Shown: positions 49,712 through 60,205 of the stretch, piece by piece | Layout of the letters: every line of letters starts with the position of its first letter | How positions within the stretch are numbered: position 1 is the stretch's first letter | Assembly (NCBI GenBank): GCA_020186115.1 | Contig: WSYJ01000142.1 | Coordinates: forward strand, 1 to 64,000 | Direction: 5' to 3' | Source of the DNA: Histomonas meleagridis | Taxonomy: Eukaryota > Parabasalia > Tritrichomonadida > Dientamoebidae | Length of the DNA: 64,000 bases | Notes under the pieces: model-generated | Database searches by the model: none | Told to the model about the DNA's origin: nothing | The model's input: the letters and a program-made list of their open reading frames with translations, nothing else | Translations under genes and position numbers: made by a program

Positions 49712-50842
49712 AATCTGGATCAAGTTCGAAGCAACAAATTTACCTTTCTCATACAGCGAAGCAAAATGCCACTGGAGATATTTGGTATTCGTTTTCCGAT
49801 AGCACCAGTCAAATATCTGAAACAGAAAATTTTTATCTTACGACGTATGGAAACACAGCAATGATCCAAACAGGACACAGCAATTGTAGTGCAACAGAAT
49901 TTGAAAGGAAAGTCCTTGCTAACACTATATTTTATCTTAAGCAAAGGACTACTGAACACGAGTTTGAAGAACATCACAATTCGCATGACAAAGCAAAACC
50001 AGTAATTAGCAATATAACAATAGTTCATATAATAGTGAAGGCAAAGAAATTGATAATTCAGAAGCTGATGTTAATGTTACTACAGGAATGAAATATTATA
50101 AATATATGATTAATGAAAACTCTAAATATGATCTAGAAACTATGTCATACATAGCATATAATAATACTATTAAATTTACTACTGAAGACATTTTCTATCA
50201 AAGATATCTTCATGTTGCTCCAGTTGACAAAGCAGATAACATAGGAAAAGTCATTAATGTTCGACTTAATTTCTCTACGAATACATTTTCACAATTGAAT
50301 ACATATACTCAGTCAAATACATATTCACAATCAAATACATTTTCGAATTCCAATACATTTTCTCAATCAAACTCGTTCACGGAGTCCAATTCATTGGTGC
50401 TTCGCTCACTTTTTCACTATATATTCATCCGACATAAGTTCACTTGTGTTACACAAATCTTCCGTTCACAGCATTTGTCAGGTTCGACCTTGATATTTTA
50501 TGAGTATTCGTCATTCGCATGACGACGATCATTAGCTTTTATTCAGGCTATTACACAATTGTATTTCCATCTCTGTATTACACGAGTGATGTACCTGTTT
50601 TGGACAGAGGAGTGCTCATCTGTATAATATGTGGATCAATAGCAATAGTTCTGATTATTGTTGGAGTTATAATTTGGTTGTTCAGAATAGGTAAAAAAGA
50701 TAATTCATACTCGGGAATGAACGAAAGACTGAGTGACTTATTTGGCTCCGATATACATAAGCAACAAGAACAACATGAAATGTTGAAAACTATTGGAGAA
50801 ATGGCAAAGGAAGACGATGATCAATGGATGTACTTTATTTAG
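49712..50842 (+). pseudogene. C-terminal part of a large surface membrane protein, frameshifted
   Basis: Three successive frames (to 50091, 50088-50522, 50519-50842) read as the end of one protein with two minus-one shifts, near 50030 and between about 50400 and 50519. In order: a globular segment with GDIWYSFSDSTSQIS, LTTYGNTAMIQTGHSNCSA and KVLANTIFYLKQRTT, resembling bacterial-type DUF5057 surface proteins; a segment DVNVTTGMKYYKYM; six hexapeptide repeats; a membrane span (VLICIICGSIAIVLIIVGVII); and an acidic cytoplasmic tail. There is no start or signal peptide, so the N-terminal part is lost. It lies 122 bp from the eL22 start, divergently. Confidence 0.7.
50277..50397 (+). repeat. 18-bp repeats encoding Asn-Thr-Phe/Tyr-Ser-Gln-Ser
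   Basis: Six to seven imperfect 18-bp units encode NTFSQL, NTYTQS, NTYSQS, NTFSNS, NTFSQS, NSFTES. A serine/threonine-rich stalk of this kind before a membrane span is typical of trichomonad surface proteins and would be heavily O-glycosylated. Confidence 0.85.
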
Positions 50843-52463
50843 TGTTTATGCATATCTTTGATTTTTTAATGCAATTTAATTTTGTTATCTGTTGTGTGCT
50901 AAGTATTAAATTTGAGTGTTGTTAATTTGTTTAATGGATTTGTTAAACATTTTTAAAAGTTGGAAATGAATATGTTAAAAATTTATTTAAATTTGCAAAG
51001 GAAACTTTTATAACGAACAGGGAGCAAGCATCCAGTAAAATAAACGAAATAGATATTAATTCTATTTTTCTAGCTGAATATAAGAATATTTTTTAGTCAT
51101 AAAAACCATATTGTACTTTATTTCTTTCATCTTATAGTTTTTCAGAGGTTGTAGAACCCAAAATTGATTCAAATTTTATTTTATTTTTAGCAATATAGTA
51201 TCTAAAATATATATGGAAAATATCGAAAATATTTAATACAGCACTTATATCAAAAAATGAGAATTCACATTCAAAATTCCAATGGGGTGTACTTGAGACC
51301 GTTAATCAAGATCTCTGATTTTTAACTTTTTCATGATTTATCTGGTCGTTGCCAGTTTTTTGCATAAACCACTTTGCATGATAAATAGCACGAAACAGAA
51401 TCTTAAGATTATTTTCAATATAAGTGATGAAAATATTATGGAATCAGTTTCTAGAAACAATATATAAATTTGAATTGAATCTCTCTTATTCATTTAATAG
51501 TGTTATTTGTAATTTGATATACTATGCTTTTTCAGCTCAAAGAAATGATCTTTATAATTCTTTAAAATTTAACAGAAAAAGAAATAAATAAAGATTATCA
51601 TTGATTTTTTCATTAAATAAATATCTAAGATTACCGAACAAGAAGTGTTTTATTTTCTGTAGCAAATGATTATACATAATTTAGTTGATTCAAGTGTATC
51701 ACTAATAATTTTTCTTCAAAATATTATTCAATTCCTAAAACAATTTTAATTTCTTCTTTAAAATCAGGAAACATTGAGCTTTCTAAATATATTCTTGGTT
51801 TTAAAGGAAATTTATATCAATACTAAAGATAATATTTATCATAATGATTTAATGCTTTATTTAAAATTTGTTAATGATTAATAATATTTTATTCTACATT
51901 AAGTCGAAATGCATTTTTGTGTTTTTTGTGTTTTTTCATTTTCATTTGATTCATTTTCTGCATTTGTAACAATTTCATTTAATTGTTTTTGTGAGTTTAC
52001 ATCTGATATTTGTTTATTATATTCACTTTTAATTTCATCATAATACTGTAAGAACGAAAATGATATCAAGAAACAACGATTTTATATCCTTAGATTTACA
52101 CGGTTCTAACTTCTTGTGATATTTTTAATAGTAATAATCCAATTTTTCGATATATTGCTCAGGTTTTTGTATTAAAATGACATCACCCCTATTCAATATT
52201 ATTCAAAATATATATTGAAATAATGAATGATTGATAGTTCTAACCTACAGGTTCCTGTAGGAATTTATGTGACATTTGATATAAACATAATGACATCTTT
52301 CAAAACGTGTGTATCTGGAGTTAGTGCAGATCCGGAAAGCGTTTCATCAAAGCTATCAAACAAATGACGTGTAAAGGTATCCAGGTTGTAAAATCGATGT
52401 AAATGGTTATATAGAATCCATAAGTAAAGTTTGAAATTAATTTCGAAAAGATCTTTTAAATGA
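50843..52463. other. Gene-free AT-rich stretch
   Basis: No gene is supported. Weak coding-like minus-strand pieces appear (for example FPDFKEEIKIVLGI near 51730-51780, and a 68-codon frame at 52265-52471), but none can be assigned to a family. Confidence 0.5.
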
Positions 52464-53072
52464 AAAAACACCTGCTGCTGATAATATTGAAAATTGGTAT
52501 CAGTTGAAGCAATTGGCTCTTTAATGTGTTTTACAAATTTGTATATCTATAATACAACAAGTATTTGAGATATTTATACCAAATTTAAACTCTAATAATA
52601 TAAAAGTTGTTGTTAGAGGTATACCTCTAATTCTAAATAAAAAATAGATCCATTTATTGAAATGTTTCATGTTTTACTAATTAATTCTGTCAAAAAATTT
52701 TACTTTTGATTTCTATCACATGTATGAAAGCACCTGATGAAGATATCATAATTAATTCAACTAAAGTTGCTTCAAAGTTTCAGGGGATCAAATTCAAGAG
52801 AAATTATTTTTTTTGATGCTAAGTCTTAGACCAGGTAATATCTGATAATATTTCTGTTAATGAAACTGATTATCCAATTATTCCTATTAGAGTCATATTG
52901 GATTCTGTTTCTGAGTTAGTGCCACAAGAAATTTTGAACAAGTGCCAAAGTAGATTACAAAATGGCCTTCGATTTTGAAATGTTGTCAATTTGTACCCTA
53001 TTCCAGGCATTATTAACAACAATGATACATTGTTTGACATCAAAAGGAAATACATAATTAATTTACATTTTT
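52464..53072 (+). pseudogene. Possible decayed coding region, unassigned
   Basis: Plus-strand pieces in changing frames read like protein: KTPAADNIENWYQLKQL, then QVFEIFIPNLNSNNIKVVV, then DEDIIINSTKVASKFQGI, then NETDYPIIPIRVILDSVSEL with PQEILNKCQSRLQ, ending FDIKRKYIIN. Several stops interrupt them. I do not recognise the family; the uniform protein-like composition suggests a dead gene. Confidence 0.35.
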
Positions 53073-53425
53073 AATGCTTTCGATATCAGATGAAGTCCCA
53101 AATGCTTTCGGTAATGTGCTATGTATGAAATTTATCCATTTTTGGGCAAAATGTAAATGTAAATTTTGTACAACCTATGAATTTGGTTAGAGAGGCAGTG
53201 TAAATGGAAATAATTTGCACAAGAAATAGCAAAACATCAAAATGTTATATTTTTATTTAAACATTAATGTTTCGGTAAAATTTTAATAAATTATTTATAT
53301 TCATCACTTTTTTTTCCACTTTCATATTTTCAAATAAAAAAATTATTTTTATGACAAAAATTGTTAAAATTTAATTTTTTATTTATTTTTTGTACATCTT
53401 TCATGTTTATTAATTCTTACTTCTA

Positions 53426-54511
53426 TTACATCGAATTATGTGTATTTGTATCTTTTAATGCAGATTTCCTACATAAATAAAGAATGAAAGCCACAATTAA
53501 TAAAAGAATTATTGTAATTACAGGAGCAACAATTATATATATATATTTTGATTTTAATTTTTCTTCTTTTGAAGGCACGTCTGGATAATCCTCAGAGTAA
53601 TCATCTAGTTCAGAAAAATTCAGCTCAACAGGTGTAAATCCTGAATATGTTGATGTACTCTTTTTTGTATATATATATGATTTTGTAGGAGTAGGTGTAT
53701 GAAGTTCTTCAAAAATGATCGGACCATAGTCTTCATCAATTTCTTCTAACTCAACAATCATTGCTTTACATGTGTATCTTAGCGCGGGCACACCATAATA
53801 GGCTGAGCACTGTAATGAACCATATATATTTAGACAAATCAAAGCATGAGGATCTTTGGTTACTACAAAACGAGTTGCTGGAGGGAACAACATTGTATCT
53901 AAATTTTTCTTATTTAAATCCTTAAGAAATTTCAAATTCCGTCTTGCAGTAATTTTAAATATCAAAGTTATATCATCAGTACAAACCGAATCAAAAGAAA
54001 AATAAACTAATGTGAATGCTCTTGTTGAAACATGACTATTCTGTTTGAATAGTTTTGGGTCAAGATCTTTTGATGCTTTATAAACTGTTCTATACCCCAC
54101 ATTTGCTAATTTATCAAATCCTCTTTTAAAAAAATTAAATGTACACTTAAAATAATCAGTAATTTTCCCTTTGTTAATTTCAGAATCAAAGTTTTGAGTA
54201 AATTTTGGATAAAATAAGTAATCATGAATTATCCTAGCTTCATCATAATTTATCGGATTTAATGGAAATGCTGATAATGATTTTAGTTTTTCCATGTTAG
54301 AAAATTTTGTTTTAAAATCATTATTATCAGTATAATCTAGTGAAACAAATCTTGATTCTTCCCCAAATGCACATTGTTTTAACTCAGAATCTTTTAAATT
54401 TAGTGAAACAGCATGTAAACCATATGCTTTACTCTTATCAGAAGTATCATCTGGAAAGAAATATTCTAATTCGAGTGTACAAATTTCTAAAATATTTAAA
54501 AATAAAACCAT
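53426..54511 (-). CDS. Type I surface protein with possible ADP-ribosyltransferase-like fold
   Basis: 361 residues. A hydrophobic N-terminus (MVLFLNILEICTLEL) may be a short signal peptide; a membrane span lies at about 327-349 (IYIIVAPVITIILLLIVAFIL) with a short polar tail. The ectodomain order resembles mono-ADP-ribosyltransferases: a helical part, then RTVYKASKD (compare the RG/RS strand), then TRAFTLVYFSF (compare the STS strand), then NLDTMLFPPATRFVV (compare ExE followed by the PP-x-F strand). The catalytic ExE is not kept (LDT), so if the fold is right the domain is probably inactive. A proline/threonine-rich acidic stalk precedes the span. The fold call is tentative; plain hypothetical surface protein is the alternative. 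Confidence 0.45.
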   Translation of the reverse strand: MVLFLNILEICTLELEYFFPDDTSDKSKAYGLHAVSLNLKDSELKQCAFGEESRFVSLDYTDNNDFKTKFSNMEKLKSLSAFPLNPINYDEARIIHDYLFYPKFTQNFDSEINKGKITDYFKCTFNFFKRGFDKLANVGYRTVYKASKDLDPKLFKQNSHVSTRAFTLVYFSFDSVCTDDITLIFKITARRNLKFLKDLNKKNLDTMLFPPATRFVVTKDPHALICLNIYGSLQCSAYYGVPALRYTCKAMIVELEEIDEDYGPIIFEELHTPTPTKSYIYTKKSTSTYSGFTPVELNFSELDDYSEDYPDVPSKEEKLKSKYIYIIVAPVITIILLLIVAFILYLCRKSALKDTNTHNSM

Positions 54512-55126
54512 TAAAAATTAGTAGTGAATTATAATTTTAACATAAAATTGATGTTTTAAGGGTTAAATAATGAACCTAGTAGGAGTATAAAAACACAATT
54601 AATAATCATGATTTTGTTTTAATTTTTTAGTATCTTTTTTTTGAAATCTTCATAAAAATAATTAACAACAAAACAGTAAATCAAAGACTTTATTCAAATT
54701 ATTCTTTAAAATTCATTAAAAAAAAGAGGAATTGAATTTTTTTTATTATAGAATGTGTATAATTTTTTTGAACAGAATAAAAATATTTTTGTATGTTGAA
54801 TAGGGATTTCTTTAGAGCTTTTCTGTGACTCCATGTTTTTTGCCTTTAAGCTCCCTTGAATGTTAATCTTATTTATGATCTTTGAAGTCTTTTATTCAAT
54901 TTTTTAGCTATTTTGTTCTTCTTCAATCGTCATCGTTGTTCTCATAGATACAGCCGTGATTGAGCATGAAATTAAAATAAAAACATCGGAATCACCGATA
55001 ATTGCCTGTAACGGTTTTGGTAATTGCCACCACTTATACAATAAACTTATGAAAAAGTAGTGCAACAGACGTTAAGTCATTTCATGTTAACCGTCTGCAC
55101 AGAAATTTTGAACAAATGAACAATTA
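54512..55126. other. Divergent intergenic region
   Basis: AT-rich, no gene. AACCGTCTGC at about 55089-55098, roughly 30 nt before the next ATG, also occurs before the Rab ATG (19462-19471). Confidence 0.45.
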
Positions 55127-57256
55127 ATGAGTCAACAAGACGAATCAGATACAAATGAACAAAAAATTATTAATAAAATTAAAGAAATCGAATTATATCG
55201 CCCATTTTTTGAGTATTCAATGGGAAAATCTATGGTAAATGCAAATAATCAGTTCAATCAAATTTACTTACGAAATCTTTTCTATCTTAATGGGATGGGT
55301 TTATTAAAACTTTACCTGAATGAAAGCAATACATTTTTTGATGTACCATCTGCTCCTTCTCTTCTCAAAATAATATATGAAGATCCAAAAATTATTCATA
55401 AAAAATATTCACCTTTATTTGTACAGAATCTTACATTCGAACTTTCAGCTGCCTTATCAAATCCCGAAACATTTGCACTTGCAACCATAAAATATTTTTA
55501 TCTTGACTTTTCAGAAATTTTTGTTTTTTCATATTGCACTTTTCCATCTATTTTTTCTCATTTTATACCAAAACGTCAATCCAGCATAGCTCTTGTTTAT
55601 CTTACCAATTTTTTCAAAATATCACAAAATTTCATTTTTTCATCGCATTTACTTACATCCTATTTCAATTCCGCTATGTCATTTTATAGTAGTTTATGGA
55701 ATTTTTTATCTACGCGTATTTTATCTTTTGCCATAATCCGAACAAATGAAATTCCATATCAATCCTTTATCAACATGACATATAAATCAATACAAACTGC
55801 ACTTTTTGATTTATCTGAGAACCACCTTAAAGCCTTTATTAGTTTTTACGATGTTTTTGCTGTAGAACCGGAATTTTATGACAATTTTGTAAATCAAATT
55901 CTGTTGGAACCGTTTATTTTACAAAAGGATTCGTTGACACTTTTCCCGTCAAATGATTTCAATGATCTTTACATTAAATTTTTACAAAATGTAAATAACG
56001 AATATAAAAATGATGTTATTTCATTTGTTGAATTATTTTTGAACTCACCTCAAAATAATAATAATAATAATCGAAATGAATTATATCCTGAACGTGTATC
56101 TCATAGAAATGATATAACATTACTTATGAGTGAATACAGTATATTTCAGTTCACTGAAATAATGTCACGATCTAGTGATTTTAACAACTATTATGATAAA
56201 AAGAAAAAGCTTCAATTTACATATTCATTTCAACCTTATTTAATTCCATTTTTCCCAAAGCTTAGTAAAGATAATGAATTTAATTCAACATGCTCTGAAT
56301 TATTTGGGTTAAAATATCCACATATTGACCAAATAAATGAAAGCGATGATTATTCACGACTATGGAAACAAATTTCATGTAAAAACAATTCGATTAATAT
56401 CTTAAACATGATAAATAAATATAAAACAAATCAAAAACTTTATGTTTACCTATTAAATAAACTTTTAGAGAAATATAAAACAAATTTTTTGAATGTTGAA
56501 CAAGCAATTATAGCGCAAGAAGAATATTTCAAATTACGGAATATGAATCAAGCGTTAGAAATTGGTTTGCGAACACTTTTCCATACATTTTCACGGAAAT
56601 TCATCAAAGATAATCTCGAAAACAATTTGAGAATCAAAATTTCAACAGTAATTGATTCGATTGTTAATGACATAAAGATTCCGAATGATTCATTATTTGA
56701 TTTGTTTTGTAATGTTTTGGATATTGTCGAATTTCGAAAAGGTTTAAAATTTGATGAAATTAAAAACAAATTTAAGAACATTTTAAATTGTTGGAAAGAA
56801 AACATATGGATAAAAGAAAGAAAGAAATATGAAGAATGTATTAAAATGAAATATTTAGCAATTGTAAGTCAAACATTTTCGACTCTTAGAAGTTATGGAT
56901 TTGGGAAAAGATTAAAATTAATTATTCTCTTCCAAAAGAAATTAAAAGTTATAACAGATCATGTTAAAAATAAAATGAAAAGTAATACGAAAGGAGAAAT
57001 TTCGAATTTTATATTTCGTACAACATTGTTGTTTGCAAATTGCGAAGATGTTTTACCAACATTTTTGTTCTTAAATCATAAAATAGTTTTCAACAATAAC
57101 TTCTCGAGATTTTTGGTGCTGGAAAACCAAAGTAAATTATGGAGTAAGTTCGCAAATGGAATTATGTCTTTAATTGGATGTGAAAAAGAGTTCGTAAAAA
57201 GATGCAGTGACGAAAGTGTTTGTCATGAAATCTTTAGATGGGATGAATTCGAATAG
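55127..57256 (+). CDS. Hypothetical helical protein, 709 residues
   Basis: A long uninterrupted frame with protein-like composition: helical throughout, with aromatic-rich segments (IKYFYLDFSEIFVFSYC, LWNFLSTRILSFAIIRT), an asparagine run near 315 and a lysine-rich C-terminal third (WKENIWIKERKKYEECIKM). No signal peptide; hydrophobic stretches are not long enough for clear membrane spans. The early segment YLRNLFYLNGMGLLKLYL followed by helical bundles reminds me weakly of RasGAP-like helical domains, but no arginine finger or FLR motif is visible, so I leave it unassigned. Confidence 0.7.
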   Translation: MSQQDESDTNEQKIINKIKEIELYRPFFEYSMGKSMVNANNQFNQIYLRNLFYLNGMGLLKLYLNESNTFFDVPSAPSLLKIIYEDPKIIHKKYSPLFVQNLTFELSAALSNPETFALATIKYFYLDFSEIFVFSYCTFPSIFSHFIPKRQSSIALVYLTNFFKISQNFIFSSHLLTSYFNSAMSFYSSLWNFLSTRILSFAIIRTNEIPYQSFINMTYKSIQTALFDLSENHLKAFISFYDVFAVEPEFYDNFVNQILLEPFILQKDSLTLFPSNDFNDLYIKFLQNVNNEYKNDVISFVELFLNSPQNNNNNNRNELYPERVSHRNDITLLMSEYSIFQFTEIMSRSSDFNNYYDKKKKLQFTYSFQPYLIPFFPKLSKDNEFNSTCSELFGLKYPHIDQINESDDYSRLWKQISCKNNSINILNMINKYKTNQKLYVYLLNKLLEKYKTNFLNVEQAIIAQEEYFKLRNMNQALEIGLRTLFHTFSRKFIKDNLENNLRIKISTVIDSIVNDIKIPNDSLFDLFCNVLDIVEFRKGLKFDEIKNKFKNILNCWKENIWIKERKKYEECIKMKYLAIVSQTFSTLRSYGFGKRLKLIILFQKKLKVITDHVKNKMKSNTKGEISNFIFRTTLLFANCEDVLPTFLFLNHKIVFNNNFSRFLVLENQSKLWSKFANGIMSLIGCEKEFVKRCSDESVCHEIFRWDEFE

Positions 57257-57588
57257 TATTAATGTTATTGAAATGTTTGATTTTATAAATAAATTTTATT
57301 ATGAAATACAATTTTGTTTTGATCTGCTTTTGGAAATATTTTTGTTGATATTTCTCGTCAACTGCTGAATTCAAAATCAAATCAGAAGTAATAATCGCCT
57401 GATTACAAAATTAAATGTTCAATTTATGCAACATAAGTAATTAAATTGATAACACTCACATGTGGATAAAAGATTTATAAATCTGATATTTCTTATCGAG
57501 AAAAGTCAGAAGAATTTCAAAAGTTTCTTAATAATGTGAGATAAAAACGATTGTGTAAACTATACATTATACATTAGTGGCATTTTAA
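57257..57588. other. Intergenic region with Myb-element core
   Basis: AAACGATTG at about 57546-57554 includes an AACGAT core, some 35 nt before the ATG of the ankyrin gene at 57589. Otherwise AT-rich without features. Confidence 0.4.
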
Positions 57589-58678
57589 ATGGAATCTCAA
57601 GCAAAAAGCGAAATTCATGAAAACGAATTGGAAACATTCTTATATATTAAGAATTTAATATTCAATTTAAATAAAGAAAATATTATTCAATCTTCAAAAT
57701 CAATCATGAGTAAATTTGATAATATTTATCCATTCTCTTTTAATTTAATTATAGTTAGGATTACATATGCAATTATTATCATACGAATGAAAGATATTGA
57801 TTTATATTTGGATTTTCTTAAAGAAATCAAAAAACTAGAAATGAACATTCATAAAGATATTGACATTTTTGATATATATGGACATTTTCTTGTTTGTAAA
57901 AATACACAAGAATCATATTATCTTCTTACAAAAATGATTGAAGATAATTTACTTGATAAAAAAATCATTAAAAATATCGAACATTCAAATGATTCTATAG
58001 GATATTTTATACAATACATGCAAAATGAAACAATTAACGAATTAGGAAATTATGACTCTATTGAATATATTTAAAAAAAATTATGAAGAACTTTCAAAGA
58101 ATGATTGGGAACTTCATAAGAAACTAATTAAAGAAGGAATTAATCCGAATGAAATATCAAAAATAATTCGAAATGATGAATTAGAAAAACTTCAAGAAAT
58201 ATCATCACAAACAAATTTTGATTTTAACCAAAAAATTCAGCCATCAATTTATGAAAGCTGTTCATTTATTAATCATAAAAATGTTACATTAATTGATTAT
58301 GCAGCATTTTTTGGATCAGTTAAATGTTTTAAATATTTACTTATGAATGGTTCAAATGTAAAAAATACAGGTAAATACGCAGTTGTAGGCGGAAATGAAG
58401 AAATTATTCATTTGTGTGAACAAAATCATTCATCATTTGAAGGTGCATATGAAACAGCAATAGAATTTCATCAAAATGATATCTTTAAATATATTTATGC
58501 AAATAAATTAGAAAAAATACAATCAATACCGAAAATGTCTGAAGGTGCAAATGATTTGATAAGTTTTTGCATTAAAAAAGATAATTATGAAATTTTAATA
58601 TTTTTGGAAGAAAAAGGAATTGATGTTAATGCAACAAGAATTTGTTTAAATAATTTTATATATGTTTTAATAATTTAG
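57589..58678 (+). pseudogene. DUF3447-type ankyrin gene with one frameshift
   Basis: Two frames overlap at 58052-58074: 57589-58074 (leader helices, ending ELGNYDSIEYI) and 58052-58678 (YEELSKNDWELHKKLIKEG, FDFNQKIQPSIYESC, VTLIDYAAFFGSVKCFKYL, GKYAVVGGNEEIIHLCEQNH, GAYETAIEFHQNDIFKYIY, YEILIFLEEKGIDVN). Together they parallel the 407-residue gene at 12958-14181, so a single small indel or sequencing error separates them. The second frame stops in the spacer at 58678. One more ankyrin module (TALHIAVRNKNIEIVKLLL) follows at 58761-58840 after a 20-bp minisatellite, then another spacer. Function: protein-protein interaction by ankyrin repeats. Confidence 0.78.
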
Positions 58679-58760
58679 AATATGTTTTAATAATTTAGAA
58701 TATGTTTTAATAATTTATAATATGTTTTAATAATTTTATATATGTTTTAATAATTTGAAA
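58641..58760. repeat. 20-bp minisatellite in ankyrin spacer, six units
   Basis: Six tandem units of exactly 20 bp (consensus TATGTTTTAATAATTTAGAA). It sits between the GIDVNA codons of one ankyrin module and the TALHIA start of the next. It is the same unit, in opposite orientation, as 48161-48254, where it occupies the same place relative to the ankyrin codons. Confidence 0.95.
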
Positions 58761-58924
58761 CAGCACTTCATATAGCAGTTAGAAATAAAAATATAGAAAT
58801 AGTAAAATTACTTTTAGATAAAGGAATTGATGTTAATGCAAAAACTATTCATTTGTATAATTTGGAATATTATTTAATAATTTATAATTTGTTTAAATAA
58901 TTTGAAATATGTTTTAATAATTTG

Positions 58925-59275
58925 AAAAAAAGGTAAAAGAACTTGAAGAAGTTGGAATTAATGAAGAAGCATTAAAAATATATGCGAATTATGAACAATG
59001 GGATGCAGTATTACGACTAGCTCAAGAAAAACATATTGAGCAAAACATTATTAATTATAATTTCCCTAATGAATATCGTATTCAAGCAGCCGATCCGTAT
59101 ATTAAAGAAGAGTAATGACATCGAAGCATTTTCTAAAGCGCGTGTATACTTAGGTAAATGTAATGAAGGCATTAGACTTTATTCATCTGTCTATATTATT
59201 ATATATCCGAAATTAGGACGATTATTATTCGAATCAGGAAAATGGTTTGAATCATTAATCTGTTTCTTTATATGA
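58925..59275 (+). pseudogene. Fragment resembling a TPR/WD-type trafficking (IFT or coat) protein
   Basis: After the ankyrin module and its spacer the reading changes to KVKELEEVGINEEALKIYAN, YEQWDAVLRLAQEKHIEQN, ending AADPYIKEE-stop at about 59115, then in another frame SNDIEAFSKARVYLGKCNEG and GRLLFESGKWFESLI. Helical pairs of this kind (gain of a module where a subunit is unwell or wounded, EALKIY-x-WDAVLRLA) occur in intraflagellar transport and coat proteins with TPR-like tails. No start, frameshifted: a dead fragment joined next to ankyrin debris. Confidence 0.4.
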
Positions 59276-59514
59276 AATGAATATGAAGAACGTAAATAAA
59301 CATTACGTACATCAAAGGATACATATTCGAATACTTTCGAGTGAGAAACATTCATTTAATGAATTTATGTTCGGACAAAATAACAATGAAAAATATTGGA
59401 TTTATTGATTATCATTGTATATCAATTTGTTATTCTGCGATTCATCGATTCCAACAATATTTAATGACGCCTTTAAGTAACAATGAACAATAACAAAATA
59501 ATTCTATGGTAATT

Positions 59515-59892
59515 ATGATAAACTTTCAAAGAATGATTGGGAACTTCATAAGCAATACGTCAAAGAAAGAGTTAATCCAAATGAAATTGAGAAAATAATT
59601 CGAAATGATGAAATAGAAAAACTTTAAAAACAATTTTAATTTTGATTAAATAATTAAACCATCACTTTATGAATGGAGCAAAATTAGATAAAACAGGTAA
59701 ATATGCAATTGCAGATGGAAATCTTGAAATAGTTCATTTATGCGAACAAAATAATTAATCATTTAAAGATACACTTGAAACAGCGATTGAATTTCATCGA
59801 AATGATATTTTTAGTTATATATTTGACAATAAAATTGAACAAAATAAACCAATAGAATCTCGAGATTTCAAAGTTAATTTCATTAAAAAATA
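59515..59892 (+). pseudogene. DUF3447-type ankyrin pseudogene remnant
   Basis: Recognisable pieces LSKNDWELHKQYVKERVNP, NEIEKIIRNDEIEKL-stop, GKYAIADGNLEIVHLCEQNN-stop and LETAIEFHRNDIFSYIF in varying frames with stops. A second decayed copy close behind the 57589 gene and in the same orientation; segments between conserved blocks have been deleted. Confidence 0.75.
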
Positions 59893-60178
59893 ATTATTTC
59901 TGTTTAAAATATAAGTTGTATTAATTATTCATGTTTGACATTAATTTAATGAATGATTTTCGAGATATTCCTATTCCTATATATTTTGAATTAAATTTTT
60001 TTTTTATTTTTTATTTGATTAAAAAATGGTGATTTCAGTGTTTCTTTTCAAGGGGTTTTATACATATGAAGAAAATTTGATGTGTACTTTTGGATAGTTG
60101 CTCCAATCAAGATCTTGATTGGTGTCGACCGTTAATTATCACATTTAGTTTTCCGATGTTTACTCATACTAACGATAG
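59893..60178. other. Intergenic region before eS1
   Basis: AT-rich, with a poly-T run near 60000. TAACGATA at about 60170-60177 is an exact match to the Myb recognition element MRE-1 known from T. vaginalis. A 130-codon frame from 60090 that overlaps eS1 is a shadow. Confidence 0.5.
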
Positions 60179-60199
60179 AGCGGTTGTGGTCCATCCTTT
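60170..60199 (+). promoter_or_regulatory. MRE-1, M3 and M5 promoter elements of eS1
   Basis: In order: TAACGATA (about 60170-60177), AGCGGTTG (60179-60186, fits M3) and CCTTT (60195-60199, fits M5, alternative initiator). ATG follows at 60206, giving a 5' UTR of about ten bases. Three known trichomonad elements in 30 bp make this the clearest promoter in the window. Confidence 0.68.
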
Positions 60200-60205
60200 T
60201 GGAAA

